Shown one piece after another: positions 1 through 6,823 of a stretch of DNA of 18,904 bases. Positions within the stretch are counted from its first letter, which is position 1. Every line of letters begins with the position of its first letter. The position numbers and the translations under genes are program-made. The stretch is from CAZKTO01 sp964555685 (lineage in GTDB: Bacteria; Chloroflexota; Dehalococcoidia; SHYB01), in assembly GCA_964555685.1 (NCBI GenBank), contig CAZKTO010000062.1:1-18904 (forward strand), given 5' to 3'. The notes below the pieces were generated by a model. It was not told the DNA's origin and searched no databases. It worked only from the letters and a program-made list of their open reading frames with translations.

Positions 1-427
1 CCGGGAACACCAGCGGCTGCGAGACGTTCACGGTAAACCAGGGGACCTCCACCGTGGCCACCACGCTGCACAAGGCGGACGACACGGACTTGGCGGAGGC
101 CGGCTCGGTGCCGCTGGGCTCGGTCATCCATGACCTGGCGACGGTGACGGTCAGCCCGGCGTTCGCGGCCCCGACGGGCAGCGTGAGCTTCCGGTTCTAC
201 GGGACCGTTGCGGCTTGCACGGCGGACGCCACGTTCGTCGGCGGCACGGCGAAGGGCACCATCGCCCTTGACGGCGCCACGCCCGGCGTGGCCCACCCCT
301 CGACGGACACGGGGGCGCTGGGTCCTGGCACCTACGCATTCAAGGCGAAGTGGCCCGGCGACACCAACTACACCGGGAACACCAGCGGCTGCGAGACGTT
401 CACGGTAAACCAGGGGACCTCCACCGT
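1..427 (+). repeat. 55-nt exact direct repeat within the Ig-like gene
   Basis: Bases 1-55 and 373-427 are identical, an offset of 372 nt or 124 codons, which is one Ig-like repeat unit. The first copy touches the window edge, so the identity may extend further left. Exact DNA identity beside otherwise diverged repeats indicates recent duplication or gene conversion between repeat units. Confidence 0.85.
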
Positions 428-1952
428 AGCGACCACGCTGCACGAGGACCCCCATGCCGTTGTAGCGGTTGGCGGGGCTGTGGCGTTGGGCACGATCATG
501 CACGACCTGGCGACGGTGTCGGTGTCGCCGGCCTTTGCGGCCCCCACGGGCAGCGTGACCTTCACCTTCTACACGAGCGGCGACTGCACCACGGGCGGCA
601 GCGCGGCGGGCGAGGTGGCCCTCGACGGGGCGAATCCGGGCGTGGCCCACCCGTCTTCTGCCACGGCCGCCCTGACTCCAGGTTCCTACGGCTTCAAGGC
701 CAGCTGGCCCGGTGACGGCAACTACACCGGCAACACCAGCTCCTGCGAGAACTTCGACATCCTGCCAGGTGAGGCCACGATCTCCACAGAATTGCACCTT
801 GCTGACCACACCCTTATCCCCATCGGCGGCGAGGCGCCTGCTGGCACAACGCTGCCAACGGTCCACGACAAGGCGACGGTAGACGTTGGTGGCGGGGTCT
901 TCGCTCCTACAGGCAGCGTGACGTTCACCTTCTACAGCAATGGCGCCTGCACGGGGGACGGCACGGCGGCAGGCACGATAGCCCTCGACGGCGCCAGCCC
1001 CGGCGTGGCCCACCCGTCAACCGCTTTCGGACCGCTGAGCGCGGGCAGCTACAGCTTCAAGGCCAGTTGGCCCGGCGACACCAACTACCCTGACGGCGCC
1101 ACGAGCGGCTGCGAGAACTTCACGGTGACGACCATCACCATTAACAAGTTGGCGAACGGCGGCAACGACACGTTCGGGTACACGGTTACCGGGCCGAGCG
1201 GCTCGACACCCAGCATCTCGACGTCGGGCACGCCGGGCACCGGCTCGGTGACGGTCGTAGTCCTGTCGGGGTCCTACACAGTCGGCGAGACCACGATCCC
1301 GTCCGGCTGGACGCTCGTTGGACTGCAATGCAACGTACCGACCGGTCCTGTGGAGTTGGGGCCGACGAGCACGTCATTCAACGTTCCGGCTGGCACCAAC
1401 GCCGTCTGCAACTTCGAGAACAACAACGCAACCGCGACGAGGACTCAAGGGTTCTGGGCGACCCACGTCCAGTTCGCCAACTTCGTCTGGCAGACGTTGG
1501 TCGCGGCCGCTGACAAGAACATCAACAATTGGGGCGCTGGCGCGTGCACGACCGACAAGTTCATCGACACGGGCGGCGCAAGTGCCTCCGCCTGGGAGGG
1601 CGCCGACGACGCGAACGAGCTGATGGGTGGCTTCTGGTCCAACGTCTCCAGGGAGTCTGACAAGGACAGACGCACCCCGTTGAACCAGGCCCGCATCCAG
1701 ATGCTCCAGCAACTTCTGGCGGCCATCCTCAACGAGGCTGCCTTCGACACGAGCGACGGTGTAGCCATCGCCACTGGGAAGGCCGCCTACTGCGGCACCG
1801 ATGTCGGAGCCATCAAGTCCGCCATCGGTCCGCTGGGCGACTACAACTCGAGCGGTGATACCGTCCCGATTACGAATCCGTTCCAGGCCGCGGACCCGAA
1901 GGAAGCCAGGGAAGAGGCGAACATCCCGTTCTGGGACAACCCGGTCGCCTAG
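1..1952 (+). CDS. Secreted Ig-like repeat protein, 5' end cut by window start
   Basis: The reading frame is open from base 3 and the window starts inside the gene, so the signal peptide and any earlier repeats are missing; the GTG at 54 is only an internal codon. At least three tandem beta-sandwich repeats of about 115-124 residues are visible (about 48-419, 420-770 and 771-1130). Each starts with a TTLH or TELH motif, contains PTGSVTFTFY-like and ALDGA.PGVAHPS motifs, and ends with WPGD.NY and a GCE.F motif. Paired cysteines in each repeat suggest a disulfide. A prealbumin/SpaA-like domain follows (about 1132-1425; SGSYTVGE, PSGWTL). The last 170 residues begin TQGFWATH, a tail I have seen on other secreted bacterial beta-repeat proteins but cannot name. 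There is no LPXTG or C-terminal membrane segment, so it is probably released or held non-covalently. The role is likely adhesive or structural at the cell surface; this is inferred from architecture only. Confidence 0.85.
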   Translation, partial: GNTSGCETFTVNQGTSTVATTLHKADDTDLAEAGSVPLGSVIHDLATVTVSPAFAAPTGSVSFRFYGTVAACTADATFVGGTAKGTIALDGATPGVAHPSTDTGALGPGTYAFKAKWPGDTNYTGNTSGCETFTVNQGTSTVATTLHEDPHAVVAVGGAVALGTIMHDLATVSVSPAFAAPTGSVTFTFYTSGDCTTGGSAAGEVALDGANPGVAHPSSATAALTPGSYGFKASWPGDGNYTGNTSSCENFDILPGEATISTELHLADHTLIPIGGEAPAGTTLPTVHDKATVDVGGGVFAPTGSVTFTFYSNGACTGDGTAAGTIALDGASPGVAHPSTAFGPLSAGSYSFKASWPGDTNYPDGATSGCENFTVTTITINKLANGGNDTFGYTVTGPSGSTPSISTSGTPGTGSVTVVVLSGSYTVGETTIPSGWTLVGLQCNVPTGPVELGPTSTSFNVPAGTNAVCNFENNNATATRTQGFWATHVQFANFVWQTLVAAADKNINNWGAGACTTDKFIDTGGASASAWEGADDANELMGGFWSNVSRESDKDRRTPLNQARIQMLQQLLAAILNEAAFDTSDGVAIATGKAAYCGTDVGAIKSAIGPLGDYNSSGDTVPITNPFQAADPKEAREEANIPFWDNPVA

Positions 1953-2006
1953 GGGAAGACGCCAGCCGCGCGGCTGATCGGGAAGAGAGTTAAGCCGAGA
2001 CCACCC

Positions 2007-2147
2007 ATGTGGGCGCGCCTGGCGGGTGGAGGCTGCCCTGGGGAAGCGCAATGGCGGGGAAGCTCCGCTGGGTTTACTGTGCCTAATGCGACCCCGCAGG
2101 CGTCGCAGTCCCAGGCGGACAAGCCCTTCTGGAACACGACGAGCTAG
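2007..2147 (+). other. Possible 46-aa ORF between Ig-like gene and terminator
   Basis: An ATG at 2007 opens a 46-codon frame ending in TAG at 2145-2147, between the end of the repeat protein and the terminator. The tail reads ADKPFWNTTS, which resembles the preceding gene's tail ANIPFWDNPVA. No ribosome binding site is visible upstream. It may be a relic of a duplicated C-terminus or chance. The rest of the 1953-2301 interval shows only the terminator. Confidence 0.15.
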
Positions 2148-2191
2148 AGGGGGGCTAGAGTACCAGTCCAGGTACTAAAGGCGGCAGAGTC

Positions 2192-2228
2192 AGAGAGGGG
2201 GCGGTCACCCGCCCCCTCTCTCCTTTTT
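2192..2228 (+). terminator. Intrinsic terminator after the Ig-like gene
   Basis: A perfect 13-bp GC-rich stem (2192-2204 paired with 2209-2221) with a TCAC loop is followed by CC and then five Ts (2224-2228). The T-run lies on the + strand side only, so it ends transcription of the repeat-protein gene, 240 nt past its stop codon. It also insulates that gene from the convergent protease gene. Confidence 0.85.
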
Positions 2229-2301
2229 GTTGGTCGGACGTTGCAGCCAAGCCTGGGGATGGTTCGCGTCGCTTCGTCTGCTCCGGTGGAGCAAGACACG
2301 G

Positions 2302-4032
2302 TTATCGTGACCCGAGGGTGTACGTGCTTGTAGTCCCCCCTCGTGTCGGGTCCCAGACGTACCCGCTGGCCGTCAGCTTGGTCACCTTCGCTGAGTAGCC
2401 GCCGCTGGGCGCATTGCGAATCGTGAACGTAGTCACGCCGGAGGCATTCGTCGTGCCCTGCAGGTTCCACTGCTTGTTGTTCCTTGTCACCTGGATGGAC
2501 ACGCTAGCGCCGGCAACGGGACCCAAATCGCTGGTCACTGTGACATCCACGCGCAGGTTGCTGCCGATCTGGACGAACTTGATGCCCAACACCCACATGA
2601 CGATGCTCTGATTGAGCGCGAAGTTAGCCGTGGTTGTCAAGCCAGCGGTCACTGACACAGTTTGGGAGGCGCTCTGGTAGCCTGCCGCCGAGGCCGTGAA
2701 CGCGTTCGTGCCCTCGGGAACGCTCAAGCTGTAGGCGCCCGTGCTGTCGGTGACGGCCAACCGTATCCCATCGCTGACCGTCGCCCCCGCGATAGCCGCG
2801 CCCGAGGCGTCCACCGCCGTGCCAGAAATCGTTCCAGTAGTTGGTGGAGGGGGTAGTGCACAATTGACTGCTCTATATGCGTTGATGCGGCCACTGCCGA
2901 TTCCAGTCACGCCGATGTCGTCGGCATTGTCTTGGATGCACGCACGCACCTCGTCATTGAGCAGGCCATTCCCGTTGGTGTCGCTCACGCGTGTGAACAC
3001 CAGGGCGGCTAGCCCGGCAACGTGAGGCGCAGCCATGGAGGTGCCGCTCATGTAGCCATAGCTTTTGTTCATCTTGGTCGACCATATGCTGTCCCCAGGG
3101 GCCGCCACATCCACCCAGTCTCCTCGGTTGCTGTATGGGGCCAACTGGTCCGTGGGATCGGTGGACGCCACGGCAATCACGCTGGGGTAATACGCAGGGT
3201 AGAAAGGTCCCGTGCTGCCGCTGTTGCCGGCAGCGGCTACCACCACCGCCCCCTTCCCCCAAGCGTAGCTGATGGCTTCCTCAATCGTTGAGGAAGGAGA
3301 GGGGCTTCCGAAGCTCATGTTGATCACGCGGGCTCCGCGGTCCACTGCCCAGACGATGCCCTGCGCGGCCCAGGAGTAGGAGCCCGAGCAGAAATCAGCC
3401 AGCACCTTGACGTTCAAGATGGTGGAGCGGTAGCCCAAACCCGCTACCCCGACGCTGTTGTTCGTATCGGCGGCGGCAATACCGGCCACATGAGTCCCGT
3501 GCCCGCAAACATCAGTCACATCGGGACTCGACGTAAAGTTTGCGCTGGCGACTAATTTGGCGGCCAGGTCCGGGTGCGAGAGGTCTACGCCGCTGTCTAG
3601 CACGGCGATTAATACTGAGGGGTCTCCTTGGGTGACGTCCCACGCCGCCGGAGCCTGGACTTTCTTCAGGCCCCATTGCCAGTCTTTGAAGTAGGAGTCG
3701 TTGGGGTCCTCCACCGCTTGGATCTGGAAGTCTTGCTCGGCAAAAAGGACCCTGGGCTGCCCGGAGTACTCCCCCGCCTTCCCCTGGCCTTTCCGCTGAG
3801 GCACCGCCACCACATCCACATCAATGCGGGGGATGACATCCACAACCTGCCCTCCCACCTGGCGGTGGACGTCACGCCGCTCCGCAGGACTCACCCCCCC
3901 ACGGAACTTGACCAGGACCAGGTCTGGCGGCGAGTCAGCCGCGACTGAAGGAAGCCTCCCAAAATGGCCCGACCCGGTGGCGAACAGGACTATGAGGACC
4001 GCCAGAAACACGGATAGCCTATGTGCCCCCAT
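2302..4032 (-). CDS. Secreted S8 (subtilisin-like) serine protease with C-terminal beta domains
   Basis: A 576-aa exported endopeptidase. A signal peptide covers about residues 1-33 (RLSVFLAVLIVLFATG core). An N-terminal inhibitor-like prodomain (about 36-105, VLVKFRGG) precedes the S8 catalytic domain (about 118-390). The catalytic triad is complete: D146 in VLDSGVD, H178 in GHGTHVAG, S332 in GTSMAAPHVAG, with oxyanion-hole N270 in AAGNSGS. DTNGNGLLNDE (about 350) may bind calcium. After a proline-rich linker comes a carboxypeptidase-regulatory-like domain (about 397-470, GTISGTAVD...GAYSLSVPEG), then an Ig-like domain to the end. The ATG at 4032 has GAGG six bases upstream. It is convergent with the repeat protein and has no visible operon partner. 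Processing of the neighbouring surface protein is possible but only suggested by proximity. Confidence 0.93.
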   Translation of the reverse strand: MGAHRLSVFLAVLIVLFATGSGHFGRLPSVAADSPPDLVLVKFRGGVSPAERRDVHRQVGGQVVDVIPRIDVDVVAVPQRKGQGKAGEYSGQPRVLFAEQDFQIQAVEDPNDSYFKDWQWGLKKVQAPAAWDVTQGDPSVLIAVLDSGVDLSHPDLAAKLVASANFTSSPDVTDVCGHGTHVAGIAAADTNNSVGVAGLGYRSTILNVKVLADFCSGSYSWAAQGIVWAVDRGARVINMSFGSPSPSSTIEEAISYAWGKGAVVVAAAGNSGSTGPFYPAYYPSVIAVASTDPTDQLAPYSNRGDWVDVAAPGDSIWSTKMNKSYGYMSGTSMAAPHVAGLAALVFTRVSDTNGNGLLNDEVRACIQDNADDIGVTGIGSGRINAYRAVNCALPPPPTTGTISGTAVDASGAAIAGATVSDGIRLAVTDSTGAYSLSVPEGTNAFTASAAGYQSASQTVSVTAGLTTTANFALNQSIVMWVLGIKFVQIGSNLRVDVTVTSDLGPVAGASVSIQVTRNNKQWNLQGTTNASGVTTFTIRNAPSGGYSAKVTKLTASGYVWDPTRGGTTSTYTLGSR

Positions 4033-4314
4033 CTCTCACCTCGGGGGAAGTCTCCTTCCCAACCCCCACCGTAATGGGGCAAAAGGACGGTGACATCCAC
4101 CCGAAGTACCGTTTCCTGAGGGGAAAATGGTCTAACTCTTCAGAGGACCAGGGAGGCTCGAAAGGGGTCACCAGGCAGAAGGAATGGTGCGAACCCATAC
4201 CTCCGAGCGAACGGCAGCCATCCACCTAGGGCCTCGGACTAGCCTATTTTGGCCGAAGACAGGAAGCCATAAGGGGGTGTGCGAAAAGTTTTAGAATAGT
4301 ATTAGACTGGAGGC
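4033..4314. other. Intergenic region between protease and transposase remnant
   Basis: No gene is supported in this 282-nt stretch. It should carry the protease promoter on the minus strand, but I see no convincing -35/-10 pair. The last 40 bases, from about 4275 (GTGTGCGAAAAGTTTTAG), are AT-richer and look like the left terminal inverted repeat of an IS5-type element. The opposite IS end is missing, so the repeat cannot be confirmed. Confidence 0.4.
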
Positions 4315-4676
4315 ATGGAACGGAAGCCTTACCCCAGCGATTTGACCGATGCCCAGTGGCGCGAGCTTGCGCCCGTGCTTCCGGCCGCCAAGGGAGGAGG
4401 TAGGCCGCGCACGGTAGACCTTCGAGAAGTGATCAATGGCATTCTGTACGTGCTGCGGACCGGATGCCCCTGGCGTATGCTGCCCCATGACCTCCCGCCT
4501 TGAGGGACTGTGTGGTGATATTTCCGCCAGTGGAGGCGCGATGGCCCCTGGGAACGCATCCATGAGGCCCTGCGGCCCAAGGTCCGATGGGCCGAAGGCC
4601 GAGAGGCCACGCCCAGCGCTGCCATCATCGATAGCCAATCGGTGAAGACAACGGGAAAAGGGGGCCTCGCGGCTAC
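4315..4676 (+). pseudogene. Truncated IS5-type (DUF4096/IS1031-like) transposase remnant
   Basis: The frame starts at ATG 4315 with the usual N-terminus of this family (YPSDLTDAQW, GRPRTVDLRE, NGILYVLRTGCPWRMLP). The first stop is a TGA at 4501-4503, where relatives have Trp. A second TGA, at the last Trp of the family motif WGTVWWYF, follows six codons later. Beyond both stops the same frame still reads FRQWRRDG, WERIHEALRPKVR and IIDSQSVKTT, so both look like TGG-to-TGA mutations in a dead gene. One G appears to be missing from the G-run near 4660, shifting the frame before GPRGY. Homology ends at about 4676, so the DDE catalytic core is lost. The element cannot move on its own. It abuts the end of the carbamoyltransferase gene. 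Confidence 0.88.
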
Positions 4677-5626
4677 GCGTCTTGCGGGCGAAGGAGCATG
4701 CGGAGCAGGGCCATGCGGATATACAGGCCGTTCTGGATCTGATGGAAGTAGAAGGCGCGGCGGTCGCTGTCCACCTCGGGCGAGATGCCGTCAACCCGCG
4801 GGAACGGGTGCATGATGATGGCACGCTTGGGGATCGCGGCGAGGAGCCGGGCATCGATGCGAAAGGCGAGGTGGGACGGATCGAGGTTGCCGGGGTCCCG
4901 CCCATGCTGCCGCGGCAGGTCCGTCTGGTAGACGACATCCGCGCGCTGCAGCACCGCTGCCAGTTCGGCGCCCGGCTCGCTGAGCTCCTTGTAGGCGACC
5001 CCATGGCGGTCGAGATACTCCGTGATGTCGCGGCGCATCGTGAAGTCCTTGGGCGACACGAGCCACAATTTCACGCCGCTGTACTTGGCGAGGAAGTAGC
5101 AGAGGGAGCGGATGGTGCGGCTGGTGGCGAGATCGCCCATGATAACGACGGAGACGCCCTCGATGCCGCCTATGGCGCGGTAGATCGTGTAGAGGTCGAG
5201 CAGGGCCTGGGTTGGATGCTGGCCCCCGCCATCGCCCGCGTTGATGACCGGGATGGATGAAACCTCTGCCGCGCGGTGTGCTGAGCCCTCGGCCGGGTGG
5301 CGCAGGACGACGACGTCGCAGAAGGACTCGGCCATGCGGATCGTGTCATCGAGCGAGCCGCCGGCCGCGTCGGCGGAGAACGCCTCCGGGTGCTCCGTGG
5401 ACATGACGGACCCACCGAGGCGCAGCATCGCCGACTCGAAGGAAAGCCTGGTGCGCGTGCTGATCGAGTAAAAGAGCGTGATCATGATCTTGCCCCGCAG
5501 GTCCTCGCTGCCACCAGCCCGGACGACGGCCTCCATCTCCTCAGCCAAGCGAAAGACCTGGCCGATCAGTTTCTTGTTGAACTGCTGGGCCTCGAGGACG
5601 TGCCGGAGTCGAGTGGCTTCGCTCAC
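4673..5626 (-). CDS. Aspartate/ornithine carbamoyltransferase-family protein, acceptor unknown
   Basis: Last gene of the operon, 317 aa, close to the normal length of ATCase catalytic chains. The GTG at 5626 is chosen because GGAG lies six bases upstream and it starts 2 nt after the carbamate kinase stop. Carbamoyl-phosphate residues are kept: STRTR (56-60), LRHP (108-111), QHPTQ (136-140). Arg170 (GDLATSRT) matches E. coli Arg167. The overall similarity is to PyrB (INAGDG, MHPFPRVDGI). Two acceptor or catalytic positions differ: the loop that carries Lys84 in E. coli reads SADAAGGSLDDT with Ala at that place, and the TRVQKER loop reads TDLPRQHGR, so Asp236 replaces Arg229. It is therefore probably not a biosynthetic aspartate transferase. 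No PyrI or dihydroorotase lies nearby. The partner of carbamate kinase suggests catabolic carbamoyl transfer. Its TAG stop lies in bases derived from the IS remnant. Confidence 0.85.
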   Translation of the reverse strand: MSEATRLRHVLEAQQFNKKLIGQVFRLAEEMEAVVRAGGSEDLRGKIMITLFYSISTRTRLSFESAMLRLGGSVMSTEHPEAFSADAAGGSLDDTIRMAESFCDVVVLRHPAEGSAHRAAEVSSIPVINAGDGGGQHPTQALLDLYTIYRAIGGIEGVSVVIMGDLATSRTIRSLCYFLAKYSGVKLWLVSPKDFTMRRDITEYLDRHGVAYKELSEPGAELAAVLQRADVVYQTDLPRQHGRDPGNLDPSHLAFRIDARLLAAIPKRAIIMHPFPRVDGISPEVDSDRRAFYFHQIQNGLYIRMALLRMLLRPQDA

Positions 5627-5628
5627 GG

Positions 5629-6589
5629 TCAGCTCCGGATGATCTGGGTTCCGGCCTTGCCGCGGAGGGCCTGAGCCGCCGACGCCAGAGACGTAATGAT
5701 GGCCGCCTCTCCGCCGAACTCGACGAAGTGGATGCACGCGGCGACCTTGGGGGCCATGCTGCCCGCGCCGAACTGCCCGGCCTGGGAGTAAGCCCTTGCC
5801 TCAGCAATGGTCATCCGCTCAATGGGGCGCTGCTTCTCCGTGCCGTAGTCCAGCATGACGCTCGGCACGTCCGTCAGGACCATGAAGATGTCCGCGAGCA
5901 CGGTCTCCGCCAGCTTCTCGCCGGCGAGGTNNNNNNNNNNTATCGATCACAGCCTCGATGCTCTTGAAGCCGCCGTGGCCGTCATCGACGACGGGGATGC
6001 CACCCCCGCCGGCGGTGACCACCACAGCGCCCGCATCGAGGAGAGACCTGAGGGCTGACTTCTCGAGCAGCCGCAGGGGCATTGGCGAAGGCACCACCCG
6101 CCGGTAGGGACGCTGGGGGTCGCTGCCGATTTTCCTCACCACGTGTCCGTACTGCTGCTCATAGCGTTCCTTCAGAGCATCGGTGAGGAAGGGGCCGACC
6201 GGCTTGGAAAGGATTTGGAAATCCGGGTCGTCCGGGTCCACCAGGAAGTGGCTGATGAGCGTGACCACGTCGGTCTGGAGGCCGGCGGCGCGCAGCTGGC
6301 CGGTGAGGACGCGCTGGAGCATGCCCCCGATCTGGCCCTGCGTCATGGCGACGCAGATGTCCATCGGCTGGCTGGGTACGTATTTGGCCGACTCCTCCTG
6401 CTGGATCAGCAGGTTGCCGACCTGGGGGCCGTTTCCGTGGGTGAGGACGAGCCGGTGGCCCTCGCGAAGCAGGGGCACCAGGTGCCGGCAGGCCCGCTGG
6501 ATGTTCGCGTACTGCTCGGCGGCAGTGCCTTTCTGGTTGGCCTGCAGGATGGCGTTTCCCCCCAGACAGATGACCATCAGCTTACCCAC
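5629..6589 (-). CDS. arcC: Carbamate kinase, interrupted by an assembly gap
   Basis: Catalyses carbamoyl phosphate + ADP to ATP + carbamate, which decays to NH3 and CO2. Family motifs appear in order: CLGGNAI, THGNGPQVGNLL, VDPDDPDFQ and SKPVGPF in the protruding subdomain, VVPSPMP, VVTAGGGGIPV, then after the gap LAGEK, LTDV, and GSMAPKVAA. The GTG at 6589 is preferred: GGAGG sits eight bases upstream. An earlier GTG at 6643 overlaps the upstream stop but would add a low-complexity tail. The 10 Ns fall in the conserved EAVIDKDLA motif and put the two halves out of frame; with three bases instead the gene reads through as about 317 aa, a normal size. It lies between the FdrA module and a carbamoyltransferase and is the ATP-yielding step of the proposed pathway. 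Confidence 0.93.
5931..5940. other. Assembly gap (10 Ns) inside carbamate kinase
   Basis: Ten unknown bases. On the minus strand the left side reads ...VID plus one A, and the right side starts AC CTC (…D L A G). The family motif VIDKDLA needs exactly three bases between them (completing AAR and the G of GAC). Ten Ns give the wrong phase and must be a placeholder length. Confidence 0.9.
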
Positions 6590-6639
6590 GGATCGGTCCT
6601 CCGGCGGCGCGCTCGCGGGGGGCGCAAAAACGGCTGGGG

Positions 6640-6813
6640 TCACAGCAGTTTCTCCAGCAGGTCTATCATCTCCTGATCACCGCCGGCTGGGGGGGACCAG
6701 TCCACGTGACGGACGTCGCCTCCCTGCGCCAGCAAGGCGGCAGCGAAATCATACACCCCCACGTTGATGGCGTGGGGGCCGTCAGAGAGAAGGGCCTCCA
6801 GTCTCCTGTCCAT
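6640..6813 (-). CDS. 57-aa protein resembling a detached FdrA C-terminal domain
   Basis: A short ORF starting at ATG 6813, ten bases after the FdrA stop, and ending at TGA 6640. It fits exactly the gap between FdrA and carbamate kinase. It contains HAINVGVYDFAAALLAQGG and RHVDWSPPAGGD. From memory, the pattern INVGL-FAE-L-QG-HVDW-PPAGG is the C-terminal end of full-length FdrA proteins (about 555 aa in E. coli). The preceding FdrA ORF here is only 516 aa, so together they make about the usual length. This suggests a naturally split subunit or a frameshift/sequencing split. AAGG lies upstream of the ATG as a weak ribosome binding site. The function would be as part of the oxamate-carbamoyltransferase-like complex. 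Confidence 0.75.
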   Translation of the reverse strand: MDRRLEALLSDGPHAINVGVYDFAAALLAQGGDVRHVDWSPPAGGDQEMIDLLEKLL

Positions 6814-6823
6814 ACTCTGGACC

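Noticed and set aside
1953..2190. Riboswitch or structured RNA in the gap after the Ig-like gene
   Set aside because: The short GC-rich stem near 2088-2106 is not supported by any riboswitch core I recognise, and the region follows a gene instead of leading one.
4291..5004. Long minus-strand ORF of 237 codons crossing the IS remnant and the carbamoyltransferase
   Set aside because: It is out of frame with the carbamoyltransferase, rich in Ser/Arg/Pro as expected for a shadow frame, and antisense to the transposase remnant.
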